NCBI GenBank assembly: GCA_017629985.1
Contig: JAGBWD010000024.1
Coordinates: 1-64,000, forward strand
From: Alistipes sp.
Lineage (GTDB): Bacteria; Bacteroidota; Bacteroidia; Bacteroidales; Rikenellaceae
DNA length: 64,000 bases
Direction of reading: 5' to 3'
Of this stretch, positions 42,077-51,233 are shown piece after piece. A model generated the notes under the pieces. That model was not told where the DNA came from, did not search any database, and was given only the letters and a program-made list of their open reading frames with translations. Made by a program: the position numbers and the translations under genes. Position 1 is the first letter of the stretch, and the number at the start of each line of letters is the position of its first letter.

Positions 42077-43492
42077 CTACTCCTCGAAGAAACGCTCATC
42101 GAAGTTCACTAGATAGACTCTCTCTGTGGCACGTGTGATGGCGGTGTAGAGCCAGCGAAGCATATCCTTCGACATCTCCTCATCACCAAATAGACACCTA
42201 TCTACGAATACCGCCTTCCACTGTCCACCCTGTGCCTTGTGGCATGTGACGGCGTATGCAAACTTTACCTGCATGGCGTTGAAGTGGGAGTTTTCGCGTA
42301 TGGCGCGATAACGCTTGGCCTTGGATTTGATGTCAAGATAATCCTTCTCCACTTCGTAGAATAGGCTCTTGCTCTGCTCGCGTGTTAGCGATGGTGACTC
42401 CGAGGCTAACGTGTCGAGCATTATTTTTATATCCATGTGATAATCATCATAATCGGGGAACTCCACCTGTGCATCTATGAACCTAAATCCATAGAAATCC
42501 TCGAAGCGGCGTATGCGTTTTAGACGCATCACATCGCCATTTGCGACAAATGTCATTGGGGAGTTTTCATCATGTTCGGCATAGTGGTAGTTGTTCTTGA
42601 CAACCATCAGCATATCGCCACTCTCTATCTCCTCCTCTGCCGAGAGGTTATAGCGGCGTATACCCTCATTGTAGCGATTAGCGCGCTTGTTGGAGCGTGT
42701 CACAACAATAGTCTCATCGCGGCCATAGCGGTCATAGCAATCTTGAAGCATCTCCAGGAGTTCGCCACCTTGAAGGCTCTTGAAGTCGGGGTAGGAGGTG
42801 TCGAATTTTGGAATCTCAAAGATGTGGTTCTCGAGCATGCAGCGCAGCATCGTAGCATTAAAGAGTATTCCCGAGTCGTGGGATTGACGTACCACCTCAT
42901 CCATTGTTCCATACTCTACATCTCCGTAGCGCAGTAGTGTTGAGGGGTCGAGGGCTGGACTAAAGTCATCTCCAACAGGCGGTAGCTGTGCATCGTCACC
43001 CACCAAAATTAGGCGACACTCCTTGCCACTACGCACATACGTAACGAGGTCTTCGAGCAGGTCTCCCGAGCCAAAGGTCTCGTCATTAGAGGAGTTAGAG
43101 AGCATAGATGCCTCATCAACGATAAATATGGCACCCCTCTCTTTGTTGTAGTCTAGAGAGAATTTTGACTCGTAGTCGGCTAGCGAGCGCTCACGGTATA
43201 TGCGTTTGTGGATGGTTAGGGCCTCGGCATGAGAGTAGTGCGATAGTACTTTTGCTGCACGTCCCGTGGGAGCTAGGAGTATTGTTTTGATACCCAGCTC
43301 TTTAAGTGCTGCTACAAAGGCGGCAATTATCGTTGTCTTGCCAGTTCCAGCATATCCATTTAACAAAAATATGCGTCTATAATCATCGTCCGCCAGCCAC
43401 TTTGATAATTTTTCTATTATTTTTTTTTGGTTAAAAGTTGCTTCGAATGATAATTTTGCGTAAATTTGTTGCGATATATGTGTACAAAGCAT
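42077..43492 (-). CDS. RecD/Pif1-like AAA helicase
   Basis: This 471-residue superfamily-1B helicase has Walker A LLNGYAGTGKTT (44-54), the LAPTGRAAKVLS motif, Walker B AIFIVDEASML and LVGDDAQLPPVG. The C-terminal UvrD-like module has FAYAVTCHKAQGGQWKAVFVD and LYTAITRATERVYLV. It lacks the N-terminal OB/zinc part of RecD2. Bacteroidota carry this short form as a stand-alone exodeoxyribonuclease V alpha-like helicase, probably 5'-3' and acting in repair. It is transcribed alone towards mutS. Confidence 0.87.
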   Translation of the reverse strand: MLCTHISQQIYAKLSFEATFNQKKIIEKLSKWLADDDYRRIFLLNGYAGTGKTTIIAAFVAALKELGIKTILLAPTGRAAKVLSHYSHAEALTIHKRIYRERSLADYESKFSLDYNKERGAIFIVDEASMLSNSSNDETFGSGDLLEDLVTYVRSGKECRLILVGDDAQLPPVGDDFSPALDPSTLLRYGDVEYGTMDEVVRQSHDSGILFNATMLRCMLENHIFEIPKFDTSYPDFKSLQGGELLEMLQDCYDRYGRDETIVVTRSNKRANRYNEGIRRYNLSAEEEIESGDMLMVVKNNYHYAEHDENSPMTFVANGDVMRLKRIRRFEDFYGFRFIDAQVEFPDYDDYHMDIKIMLDTLASESPSLTREQSKSLFYEVEKDYLDIKSKAKRYRAIRENSHFNAMQVKFAYAVTCHKAQGGQWKAVFVDRCLFGDEEMSKDMLRWLYTAITRATERVYLVNFDERFFEE

Positions 43493-43551
43493 ATTGCTCG
43501 AGATTTTAAAAATTAAAATTGCCGATACAAACTTAATAATAAAATACTAAA

Positions 43552-44346
43552 ATGAAAAAAACAGCTATTACTTTATTACTGTTAGCTGCAGTTGTAGGTC
43601 TTATCTACTGGATTTGGTCGATGCTTTCAGTGCCAATTCACTTCGAGCAGCACTTCAATAGCCGTCAGCAGGCTGTGATTGAGAAGGAGCAGTATATCAT
43701 TAAGCTCGTACAGGGCTATCGTGATGCTAGCGCTGACAAGAAGTTTACTACTAACTGGGATGAGCTTATTGACTTTGCTCTTAACGGTACAATGCAGTAT
43801 CGTAGCCAGATTTACGATGAGAACAACCTTAAGAATGCCGAGATTCTTGCCGAGCTTCGTAAGGATAAGAATTGGAAGAATGAGCGCGTGGTAAGCGTTC
43901 CTGCTCGTGATACTCTCTTTGATGATGATTTGGGTGTTTGCCGTCTTACAGAGGATGATATCCGTAACTTGCGTTACATCCCATTTACCCACAATACAGA
44001 GGAGTTCCAGCTCGATACAGCAACTTATGAGGTTGGTAGCTACCGCACGCACCTTATCCGTTGCCACGCTCCATTTATCAAGTTTATCGATACCGATACT
44101 TATAACCAGGAGTTCTGGAATGAGCTTAACGACCGTTTCAACTACTTCATCAACCATGCAGAGGCTAACGAGGATATGAAGAAGATGAAGGCTGATGGTC
44201 TTAAGGCAACTGTTACCCGCAATCCTAAATTTATGATTGGCGAGGCTCACCCAATCCCAATGGATCTCGAGTTCTTCGGTGTATCGTTTGGTAGCCTTGA
44301 GGAGCCTACTAACGAGGCAGGTAGCTGGGGTGGTTCAAACAACTAG
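43552..44346 (+). CDS. Membrane-anchored protein, Bacteroidota-specific
   Basis: This 264-residue protein has one N-terminal membrane helix (MKKTAITLLLLAAVVGLIYWIW) and a soluble periplasmic or cytoplasmic domain. It begins FNSRQQAVIEKEQYIIKLVQGYRDA. Conserved-looking phrases include FTTNWDELIDFALNG and VPARDTLF. The family is present next to DUF3822 and rsmD in Bacteroidales, and its function is unknown. Codon use is highly biased, as in the DPP III gene. The next gene starts two bases after its stop. Confidence 0.7.
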   Translation: MKKTAITLLLLAAVVGLIYWIWSMLSVPIHFEQHFNSRQQAVIEKEQYIIKLVQGYRDASADKKFTTNWDELIDFALNGTMQYRSQIYDENNLKNAEILAELRKDKNWKNERVVSVPARDTLFDDDLGVCRLTEDDIRNLRYIPFTHNTEEFQLDTATYEVGSYRTHLIRCHAPFIKFIDTDTYNQEFWNELNDRFNYFINHAEANEDMKKMKADGLKATVTRNPKFMIGEAHPIPMDLEFFGVSFGSLEEPTNEAGSWGGSNN

Positions 44347-44348
44347 TT

Positions 44349-44927
44349 ATGATTGTAAAATCTACAGATAAGGTGTCCATCCGATATGTATCGGGTGGAC
44401 ACTCTTTTTCAGAGGCAGAGATAGCTGCTATTAACGAGGCGTATGGGGATATAGAGGTGATTGTAGTAACCCCAAAGGTTACGCTTGTACCTTGTGAGTG
44501 TTATGATGAGCATCTAGCACATGAGTATCTACTATCTTTGAATATGACACCATCGCCCAAGGAGTGTGTTGTAGCTAGTGTTAAGGATGGTGCTATGGTC
44601 GCAGTAATGGCCGTTGATAGCTCTCTTGTAGAGCTCTTGCGTGGTGTGAGAGGTAGTGTCACATTTACCTCACCATTGCTTCTTGGAGAGCCTATTGAGA
44701 GAGGAATGTTGCTAGAGCTAGATGGTAGGATAGCCTTTATCCGCATCTACAATGGGGGACTTCTCTTTGCCGAGGCCGTCACAATAGAGAGCGATGCTGA
44801 CTTGAGCTATATAGTTGAGAAGCTAAATAGTATCTACGGTATATATAATATGTACGCGCACGTGAGAGGAGATGTTCAGCGTGTGATGCGTGTATGTGGT
44901 GGTTGTTTCACTAACCTTAATAAGTAA
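44349..44927 (+). CDS. DUF3822 family protein
   Basis: This 192-residue protein resembles an ASKHA-like fold found only in Bacteroidota. It has a two-part design: a first half with strands VIVVTPKVTLVPCECYD and a second with GMLLELDGRIAFIRIYNGGLLFAEAV. DUF3822 genes nearly always precede rsmD, as here (14-base gap). Its function is unknown, although the constant pairing suggests a link with ribosome maturation or the same transcript. Confidence 0.82.
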   Translation: MIVKSTDKVSIRYVSGGHSFSEAEIAAINEAYGDIEVIVVTPKVTLVPCECYDEHLAHEYLLSLNMTPSPKECVVASVKDGAMVAVMAVDSSLVELLRGVRGSVTFTSPLLLGEPIERGMLLELDGRIAFIRIYNGGLLFAEAVTIESDADLSYIVEKLNSIYGIYNMYAHVRGDVQRVMRVCGGCFTNLNK

Positions 44928-44941
44928 TAATGTAAGAGCCT

Positions 44942-45478
44942 ATGCGTATTATAAGTGGAAAATATAGGGGTCGTACCATTGTGCCTCCTCGTAATCTTCG
45001 CGCACGTCCTACTACAGACTTTGCAAAGGAGAATCTTTTTAATGTCCTAACAAATATTGTAGACTTTGAGGAGCTAGATGTTCTCGACCTATTCTCTGGT
45101 ACAGGCTCAATAAGTTATGAGTTTGCCTCGCGTGATGCGCGTAGCGTTACCTCGGTGGAGGTAAATAGTGTGCATCATAACTTTATTCGTCAGACTGCCC
45201 GTGAGCTAAAATTTGAGAATTTCTATGCTGTGAAGGCTAATGTATTCTTATATCTCAAGAGCTGTAGCAAGAAGTTTGACCTTATATTTTCTGATGCGCC
45301 TTACGATTTGGAGGGTAGCGAGGAGGTTATCAAGTTGGTTTTGGAACGAGATTTGCTAAATGATGATGGAATCTTGATATTTGAGCACTCTAAAGACCAA
45401 AATTTTGAAGGTCACCCAAATCTCTGGCAAACAAGAAGTTATGGTAGTGTGCAGTTTTCGTTCTTCAAAAAAGTGTAA
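44942..45478 (+). CDS. rsmD: 16S rRNA (guanine966-N2)-methyltransferase RsmD
   Basis: This 178-residue SAM methyltransferase opens MRIISGKYRGRTIVPP, followed by RPTTDFAKENLFNVL, the SAM motif LDLFSGTGSISYEFASR and the catalytic region FDLIFSDAPY. The usual DPPY is DAPY here. It methylates G966 in helix 31 of 16S rRNA. It is the last gene of the 43552-45478 unit and is followed by the tRNA-Asp promoter. Confidence 0.93.
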   Translation: MRIISGKYRGRTIVPPRNLRARPTTDFAKENLFNVLTNIVDFEELDVLDLFSGTGSISYEFASRDARSVTSVEVNSVHHNFIRQTARELKFENFYAVKANVFLYLKSCSKKFDLIFSDAPYDLEGSEEVIKLVLERDLLNDDGILIFEHSKDQNFEGHPNLWQTRSYGSVQFSFFKKV

Positions 45479-45506
45479 TTTTTTTCAAAAAAAAGTTGCA
45501 GAAAAT

Positions 45507-45536
45507 TTGCAGATTAAAAAAAATGTAGTACCTTTG
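45507..45536 (+). promoter_or_regulatory. Promoter of tRNA-Asp
   Basis: TTG (45507-45509, within TTTG), a 19-base spacer and TACCTTTG (45529-45536) form a full consensus promoter about 40 bases ahead of the tRNA. Confidence 0.85.
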
Positions 45537-45575
45537 CATCGCAATCAAGAGATAAGGGTTGCTAGTTCTAACAAT

Positions 45576-45649
45576 GGTGCGTTAGTTCAGCTGGTTAGAA
45601 TACGTGCCTGTCACGCACGGGGTCAGGGGTTCGAGTCCCCTACGCACCG
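45576..45649 (+). tRNA. tRNA-Asp (anticodon GTC)
   Basis: The acceptor GGTGCGT pairs with ACGCACC, and the D arm is GTTCAGCTGGTTAGAAT. The anticodon stem CGTGC/GCACG has loop CTGTCAC (GTC at 45610-45612), and the T arm is GGGGTTCGAGTCCCC. The discriminator is G45649. CCA is not encoded. Confidence 0.97.
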
Positions 45650-45653
45650 CAAG

Positions 45654-45683
45654 AAGGAAGATCGAAAGGTCTTCCTTTTTTTG
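45654..45683 (+). terminator. Terminator of tRNA-Asp
   Basis: AAGGAAGATC (45654-45663) pairs with GGTCTTCCTT (45668-45677) around GAAA with one wobble, followed by six or more T. Confidence 0.9.
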
Positions 45684-45741
45684 TTATAACGCGCGGCGCC
45701 TATGCCTCGGCTAACCAATAAGCCCAATAGGCCCCAATAAG

Positions 45742-45771
45742 CAAAAAAGGAGTGTCCGCAAGGACACTCCC
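45742..45771 (-). terminator. Terminator of the glmM-M20 dipeptidase unit
   Basis: GGAGTGTCC (45749-45757), loop GCAA and GGACACTCC (45762-45770) form a perfect stem. On the minus strand it is followed by a run of T. Confidence 0.9.
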
Positions 45772-45791
45772 GTTACATATAGTATGCACTC

Positions 45792-47162
45792 TTACTTCAT
45801 CTCTGCAAAATACTTGTAGAAGTATGGCAAGGTCTCCAAGCCCTTGTAGAACTGGTCAAGACCATAGCTCTCGTTAGGAGAGTGGATAGCATCCTTCGAA
45901 AGACCAAAGCCCAACAAAATAGACTTGATGCCAAGGATGTTCTCGAAGCCCGAGATAATAGGAATAGAGCCGCCAGAGTAGAATGGAAGTGGTGTGATGC
46001 CAAAGGTGGTCTCCACAGCCTTCTCCGCAGCCTTATATGCTGGGAGGTCTGTAGGCGATACGTATGGCGCGCCACCATGCAAGAACTCAACCTTTACCTT
46101 AACGCTCTTTGGAGCTATTCTCTTAAAGTGCTTCTCGAAGAGCTTTGCAATCTTCTTAAAGTCCTGGTTAGGAACAAGACGCATAGAGATCTTTGCGTAA
46201 GCCTTTGATGGGATTACGGTCTTTGTACCCTCGCCAGTGTAACCACTCCATATACCATTAACATCCAACGAAGGACGTATACCTGTGCGCTCCATAGTAG
46301 TATAATCTACCTCGCCAGCTACATCACCAAGGTCTAGAGCCTTCTTATACTCCTCGAGTGAGAATGGTGCTTTATTCAGCGCCTTACGCTCTGCATCGGT
46401 GAGGATGCGAACATCATCGTAGAAACCAGGGATGGTGACGCGGCCAAACTCATCGGTAAGCGATGATACGAGCTTTGCAAGGACATTCGCAGGGTTTGCC
46501 ACAGCGCCACCAAAAAGACCAGAGTGTAGATCCTTATCTGGGCCTGTAACCTCCACCTGCATATATGTCAAGCCACGTAAGCCTGCGGTGATGGTTGGGG
46601 TGTCAAGACCAATCATCGAGGTATCCGATACAAGGATGATGTCGGCCTTCAGCATCTTCTTGTTGTCGGCGCAGAACTTATAAAGACTTGGTGAGCCAAT
46701 CTCCTCCTCACCCTCGAGCATGAACTTTACGTTGCAAGGGAGTGTGTTGGTAGCTACCATAGCCTCAAAAGCCTTTGCGTGCATATATAGCTGCCCCTTA
46801 TCATCGTCAGCGCCACGGCACCATATACGGCCATCCTTAATCTCTGGCTCGAAAGGATTTGTCTTCCACTCATCGATAGGATCCTCTGGCATCACGTCAT
46901 AGTGGCCATACACAAGCACTGTCTTTGCCTTTGGGTCGATAATCTTCTCTGCGTATACCACAGGGTTACCCTCCGTAGGCAATACATCTGCGCGGTCAGC
47001 ACCAGCCTTCACCAAAGCTGCGGCGAGCCACTCTGCGCAGCGTACCATATCCTGCTTATGCAATGATGGCTGTGCGCTGATTGAAGGGATGCGAAGAAGA
47101 TCGAATAACTCCTCAAGGAAACGATCCTTGTTTTCGTTGATATAATCAGTTGCAAGTTTCAT
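45792..47162 (-). CDS. M20 family dipeptidase
   Basis: This 456-residue zinc peptidase is of the carnosinase/CNDP-like M20 type. Visible elements are VLVYGHYDVMPEDP (first zinc His and catalytic Asp), WCRGADDDKGQL (bridging Asp), FMLEGEEEIGS (general-base Glu) and PFYSGGSIPIISGFENILG near the C-terminus. The lid domain is at about 205-360. It is cytoplasmic, with no signal peptide, and degrades short peptides. It lies 26 bases downstream of glmM on the same strand. Confidence 0.93.
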   Translation of the reverse strand: MKLATDYINENKDRFLEELFDLLRIPSISAQPSLHKQDMVRCAEWLAAALVKAGADRADVLPTEGNPVVYAEKIIDPKAKTVLVYGHYDVMPEDPIDEWKTNPFEPEIKDGRIWCRGADDDKGQLYMHAKAFEAMVATNTLPCNVKFMLEGEEEIGSPSLYKFCADNKKMLKADIILVSDTSMIGLDTPTITAGLRGLTYMQVEVTGPDKDLHSGLFGGAVANPANVLAKLVSSLTDEFGRVTIPGFYDDVRILTDAERKALNKAPFSLEEYKKALDLGDVAGEVDYTTMERTGIRPSLDVNGIWSGYTGEGTKTVIPSKAYAKISMRLVPNQDFKKIAKLFEKHFKRIAPKSVKVKVEFLHGGAPYVSPTDLPAYKAAEKAVETTFGITPLPFYSGGSIPIISGFENILGIKSILLGFGLSKDAIHSPNESYGLDQFYKGLETLPYFYKYFAEMK

Positions 47163-47188
47163 ATAAGTATAGTTTTAAAGTGAATTTA

Positions 47189-48577
47189 TTATTTACAAAT
47201 TTGTTCTATTTCGGAAATAAACCTTTTAGCTAACGTATCAGCCTCCTCCATAGTATGTGCCTCGGTATATATACGAATTATAGGCTCTGTATTTGACTTA
47301 CGGAGGTGTACCCAGCTATGCTCAAAATCTATTTTTACACCGTCAATATCATTAACTCTTTCATTTGAGTATCTGTCTTTTACTGTAGCTAGAATCTTGT
47401 CTACATCTATCTCTGGTGTAAGCTCTATCTTGTTCTTCGATGCAAAGTAGGCAGGGTAGCTCTTGCGGAGTTCCGACATCGTCATATTTAGCTTCGCAAA
47501 ATAGGTCAAAAAGAGAGCTACGCCAACCAAAGCGTCACGGCCATAGTGTAACTCTGGGTAGATGACGCCACCATTACCCTCGCCACCAATCACTGCCCCC
47601 GTATCCTTCATCTTCTTCACCACATTAACCTCGCCCACGGCAGCGGCAGAGTATGTGCAACCCTCGTAGCGCGATGTCACATCGCTCAACGCGCGAGATG
47701 AGGATAGGTTAGATACTGTGTTACCCTTTGTATGCTGAAGAACATAATCTGCAACAGCAACAAGCGTATACTCCTCAACAAACATCTCGCCATTCTCCAT
47801 GACAAATGCTAGACGATCTACATCAGGGTCTACAACAATACCCATGTCTGCCCCCCTCTGGCGTATAACCTCCGATATCTCTGTCAGGTTCTCGGGAAGT
47901 GGCTCTGGGTTGTGCGCAAACTCTCCCGTAGGGTCGCAGTTAAGCTCTATCACCTCGCAGCCTAGCTCCCTCAGAAGTGCTGGTATTACCACACCACCAA
48001 TGGAGTTTACTGCATCTACAACTACCTTAAACTTGCGCTGACTGATAGCCTCTACATCCACAAGTTTTAGAGCCAAAACCTGCTCAATGTGCTTGTTGTT
48101 GAAATCCTCGCGTAGCACCACCTTGCCGATGTTATTAATATCTGGGTAGCTGTATGACATATCCTCTGCCATGCGTAACACCTCCTTGCCCTCGGCATCA
48201 TCCAAAAACTCACCACGTTCGTTAAGGAGTTTTAGGGCATTCCACTGTCGAGGGTTGTGCGAGGCAGTGATTATGATACCTCCATCAGCCTTGTGTGTGA
48301 TAACAGCCATCTCTGTACCTGGTGTGGTGCAGAGTCCAACGTTGATAACATCGCATCCTGTGCCTAGGAGGGTACCCTCAACAAGAGAGTCTACCATAGA
48401 TCCCGAGATACGTGCATCGCGACCTACGACAATCGTGGTGCGCTTGTTGGTGTTCTTACTCTTTATGAAGCGTGCATACGCTGTGGTAAACTTCACAACA
48501 TCTATCGGTGTGAGGTTCTCTGCAGGGCATCCACCTATGGTGCCACGGATGCCAGATATAGATTTTATGAGTGTCAT
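47189..48577 (-). CDS. glmM: Phosphoglucosamine mutase
   Basis: This 462-residue alpha-D-phosphohexomutase interconverts glucosamine-6- and glucosamine-1-phosphate for UDP-GlcNAc, peptidoglycan and LPS. The phosphoserine loop is TASHNPRQWNALK (Ser106), the magnesium loop DPDVDRLAF and the sugar-binding loop GGEGNGGVIYPE. The C-terminal phosphate-binding loop is RKSNTEPIIRIYTEA. ASHNP followed by a WNALK-type loop is usual for Bacteroidota GlmM. It is the first gene of a unit with the M20 dipeptidase. Confidence 0.9.
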   Translation of the reverse strand: MTLIKSISGIRGTIGGCPAENLTPIDVVKFTTAYARFIKSKNTNKRTTIVVGRDARISGSMVDSLVEGTLLGTGCDVINVGLCTTPGTEMAVITHKADGGIIITASHNPRQWNALKLLNERGEFLDDAEGKEVLRMAEDMSYSYPDINNIGKVVLREDFNNKHIEQVLALKLVDVEAISQRKFKVVVDAVNSIGGVVIPALLRELGCEVIELNCDPTGEFAHNPEPLPENLTEISEVIRQRGADMGIVVDPDVDRLAFVMENGEMFVEEYTLVAVADYVLQHTKGNTVSNLSSSRALSDVTSRYEGCTYSAAAVGEVNVVKKMKDTGAVIGGEGNGGVIYPELHYGRDALVGVALFLTYFAKLNMTMSELRKSYPAYFASKNKIELTPEIDVDKILATVKDRYSNERVNDIDGVKIDFEHSWVHLRKSNTEPIIRIYTEAHTMEEADTLAKRFISEIEQICK

Positions 48578-48685
48578 TTAATCGAAAAAAAATTAAAAAT
48601 CGGGGCAAAAGTTTTGCTATTTCTGACAAAAATATTAATTTTACGCGAATATTAAAAATAAATTAAGGATAAAATATTGCGAGCT

Positions 48686-49561
48686 ATGAGAATAATACCA
48701 TCTTCTGAGCTGATTATCAACGGCGATGGCACTATATTCCATCTCCATTTGAAGCCAGAGCAGTTGGCTGATATCGTCATTTTGGTCGGTGATCCTGGTC
48801 GTGTAGCGATGATTTCGGAGTATTTCGATACCAAGGAGTGCGAGGTGGCAAATCGTGAGTTTCTCACCGTCACAGGAACCTATAAAGGTAAGCGCATGAC
48901 GGTCATGTCTACAGGTATTGGCATAGGCAATATTGACATCTGCGTTACGGAGCTTGATGCTTTGGCAAATATAGACTTTGCAACGCGACAGGTTAAGAAT
49001 GACTTCCGCCAGCTAACCCTTGTGCGCCTTGGAACATCAGGTGCTATTCAGCAAGATATCGAGGTTGGCGAGGTGGTCTTTGCCCGTACATCGCTGGGCT
49101 TCGATGGCCTTATCTCATACTATGAGGGCCGCGATGATGTTTGCGACCTTGACCTCGAGAGAGCCTTTGTGGAGCATACATCATGGTATGCCAAGCTCCC
49201 AGCGCCATACTTTGTAGATGCAAATAAGGAACTGTTTGAGCTCTTCAAGGACTCTACACGTGAGGGTATCACCATCGCAGCACCAGGCTTCTACGCCCCA
49301 CAAGGTCGCTGGGTGCGCGTTGCGCCACACGACAAGAGCCTGAATGAGAAGATTGAGACGTTTGTCTATGGCAATCGCCGCATCACAAACTTCGAGATGG
49401 AGGGTTCGGCACTCGCCGGCCTTGCAGCGCTCCTCGGACACCGCGCAGCGACAATCTGCACCATCATCGCACAACGTGTGGCAAAGAGTGCCTGCACAGA
49501 CTACAAGCCATTTGTTCGCCGTATGATAGAGATGGCATTGGATAAGCTCTCAACATTGTAA
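48686..49561 (+). CDS. Nucleoside phosphorylase (uridine phosphorylase-like)
   Basis: This 291-residue enzyme is of the PNP/UDP phosphorylase superfamily. Motifs are VGDPGRVAMISEYF (phosphate-binding), VMSTGIGIGN, LTLVRLGTSGAIQ, and NFEMEGSALAGLAALLGHRAATIC with the nucleoside-binding EMEG. It cleaves a nucleoside, probably uridine, to base and ribose-1-phosphate. The ATG at 48686 is preferred over TTG at 48677. It is monocistronic and divergent from glmM. Confidence 0.87.
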   Translation: MRIIPSSELIINGDGTIFHLHLKPEQLADIVILVGDPGRVAMISEYFDTKECEVANREFLTVTGTYKGKRMTVMSTGIGIGNIDICVTELDALANIDFATRQVKNDFRQLTLVRLGTSGAIQQDIEVGEVVFARTSLGFDGLISYYEGRDDVCDLDLERAFVEHTSWYAKLPAPYFVDANKELFELFKDSTREGITIAAPGFYAPQGRWVRVAPHDKSLNEKIETFVYGNRRITNFEMEGSALAGLAALLGHRAATICTIIAQRVAKSACTDYKPFVRRMIEMALDKLSTL

Positions 49562-49671
49562 TAGGGGAGTTGCGGTGTAACGACACCACCTTCCAACAAC
49601 AGATGACCACGGGCGTAGCCTGTGAATAAAAAAGAGAATTAAAACAAAATAACAAATAAACTTAAAAAACT

Positions 49672-50799
49672 ATGAAATTTACTGTATCAAGTTCAGCATT
49701 GCTATCGCTTCTTGCAACCACAGGTAAGGTTATCAGCAACAAGAATACCCTTCCTATCCTCGACTATTTTCTCCTCGAGCTTAAGGGTGACGAGCTTACT
49801 GTAACAACCTCTGACCTTGAGACTACTCTTGTAGGTCACCTTAAGGTTGATAATGTAGAGCGCGAGGGTGTCATTGCTGCTCCTGGAAAGCTTATGCTCG
49901 ACTCACTCAAGGAGTTCCCAGATATGCCTCTTGAGTTTGATGTGAATGACACAACTTGGGAGATTAAGGTACGCTGGGCTAGTGGCTCGCTCTCTATTCC
50001 TGGAGCTAGCGCAGTTAGCTATCCTGCTATGCAAACCATTGGCGCAGAGTGCAAGGAGATACTTATGGATGTAGATATGCTTATCGCGGGCATCAACAAG
50101 ACCATCTTTGCCACTGCCGATGATGAGCTACGTCCTGTGATGAATGGTGTATACTTCAACTTTGAGGAGGGTAAGGTTACCTTCGTGGCTACAGATGCTC
50201 ATAAGCTAGTACGCTCTATGGCCGAGTGCCCAGATGTGGACTTCAACGCCTCATTTATCCTTCCCAAGAAGCCTGCAAACTTGCTCAAGGGTGTGCTTCT
50301 CAAGGAGGAGGAGCCTATCCGCGTGGTCTTTGATGCCAAGAATGTAAGCTTCGAGCTTAAGAACCATAAGTTTGTATGCCGCCTTATCGAGGGTAACTAT
50401 CCAAACTATAACGCTGTAATCCCTACAGCTAACCCTAACAAGGTGCTTGTAGACCGCGTGGAGCTAGTAAATGGCATCAAGCGTGTTGCGGTATGTTCTA
50501 ACCCTACAACAAACCTTATCCGCATGGATATCTCTAACAACCGCATCAGCCTTGCTGCGCAGGATATCGACTTCTCTGTATCTGCTAACGAGACCATCTC
50601 TTGCAGCTACGATGGTAGCCCTGTGACTATCGGCTTCAAGTCTACATTCCTTGTAGAGATTCTCAACAACATCGACACACCAACCGTAATGATTGAGCTT
50701 GCAGACTCTACACGTGCAGGTGTCTTCAAGCCTGTATATGATGATAAGCGAGCAGGTGAGGTTCTTATGTTGTTGATGCCGATGATGATTAACGCCTAG
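49672..50799 (+). CDS. dnaN: DNA polymerase III beta subunit (sliding clamp)
   Basis: This 375-residue clamp subunit has three repeated domains. It begins MKFTVSSSALLSLLATTGKVIS and KNTLPILDYFLLEL, with ATDAHKLVRS in the middle and ends EVLMLLMPMM, close to the standard VYLLMPMRL tail. Two subunits form the ring that tethers polymerase. It is not beside dnaA here. It is followed by a 434-base repeat region and then a proofreading-type exonuclease. Confidence 0.96.
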   Translation: MKFTVSSSALLSLLATTGKVISNKNTLPILDYFLLELKGDELTVTTSDLETTLVGHLKVDNVEREGVIAAPGKLMLDSLKEFPDMPLEFDVNDTTWEIKVRWASGSLSIPGASAVSYPAMQTIGAECKEILMDVDMLIAGINKTIFATADDELRPVMNGVYFNFEEGKVTFVATDAHKLVRSMAECPDVDFNASFILPKKPANLLKGVLLKEEEPIRVVFDAKNVSFELKNHKFVCRLIEGNYPNYNAVIPTANPNKVLVDRVELVNGIKRVAVCSNPTTNLIRMDISNNRISLAAQDIDFSVSANETISCSYDGSPVTIGFKSTFLVEILNNIDTPTVMIELADSTRAGVFKPVYDDKRAGEVLMLLMPMMINA

Positions 50800-50801
50800 T
50801 C

Positions 50802-50925
50802 TTTGTTGTGATAAGGGGCTATCTACTGCCGCTAACGAATTATCTCGCCAATGGGCAGTACGCCTAGTACAGCCCATCGTCTCGAAATTCGCCGAGCGTT
50901 GTATCTAACCCCTTCTAACAACAAA
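50802..50925. repeat. Structured intergenic repeat, full copy (locus B)
   Basis: This 124-bp unit starts 3 bases after the dnaN stop. Arms TTTGTTGTGATAAGGGG (50802-50818) and AACCCCTTCTAACAACAAA (50907-50925) match those at 4988-5112. The inner hairpin ATGGGCAGTACGCCTAGTACAGCCCAT differs in sequence but keeps pairing, including paired GGG/CCC changes against the other copy. Such covariation suggests the fold matters. Confidence 0.7.
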
Positions 50926-50956
50926 GAGGTCTCGCGCTGGGGAAGGTAATAGACAA

Positions 50957-50991
50957 CGTCATTGCGAGGAACGCAGTGACGTGGCAATCTG
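50957..50991. repeat. CGTCATTGCGAGG-type palindromic repeat
   Basis: CGTCATTGCGAGGAACGCAG and the following TGACGTGGCAATCTG resemble the widespread intergenic repeat beginning GTCATTGCGAG and ending GCAATC. A small hairpin CAACGC/GCGTTG follows at 51000-51016. Confidence 0.5.
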
Positions 50992-51020
50992 GCAGGTGAC
51001 AACGCGTAGTGCGTTGTCCT

Positions 51021-51125
51021 TATTAGGGAATTTAGGGAATTTAGGGAATTTAGGGAATTTAGGGAGAGCAGTGCGCATAAAGTAGGACCCCTCCCTAAAC
51101 TCCTTAAACTCCCTAAACTCCCTAA
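51021..51125. repeat. GGGAATTTA / TAAACTCCC short-repeat array (locus B)
   Basis: Five units of TTAGGGAAT (51022-51065) are followed by four units of CCCTAAACT (51092-51125). The halves are complementary and can form a long hairpin, as at 5157-5317. The rest of the gap to 51233 holds a degenerate AATTTAGCG and a right-arm remnant TAACCCCTTCTAA near 51209. No gene is seen in 50800-51233. Confidence 0.65.
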
Positions 51126-51233
51126 CAACTACAAAGTAATTTAGCGAGAACAGCCTGCATAGCGCAAGACCAACCCCATAACCTTACCTCAAACAACAAA
51201 GCGGCTAACCCCTTCTAAAATAAAACAACTGAT

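Noticed and set aside
45381..45689. Plus-strand frame running from rsmD through tRNA-Asp
   Set aside because: It crosses a promoter, a tRNA and a terminator and has no protein family pattern.
50832..51128. Minus-strand open frame encoding repeated SLN residues
   Set aside because: It is a translation of the GGGAATTTA array and the structured repeat, with no start signal or family resemblance.
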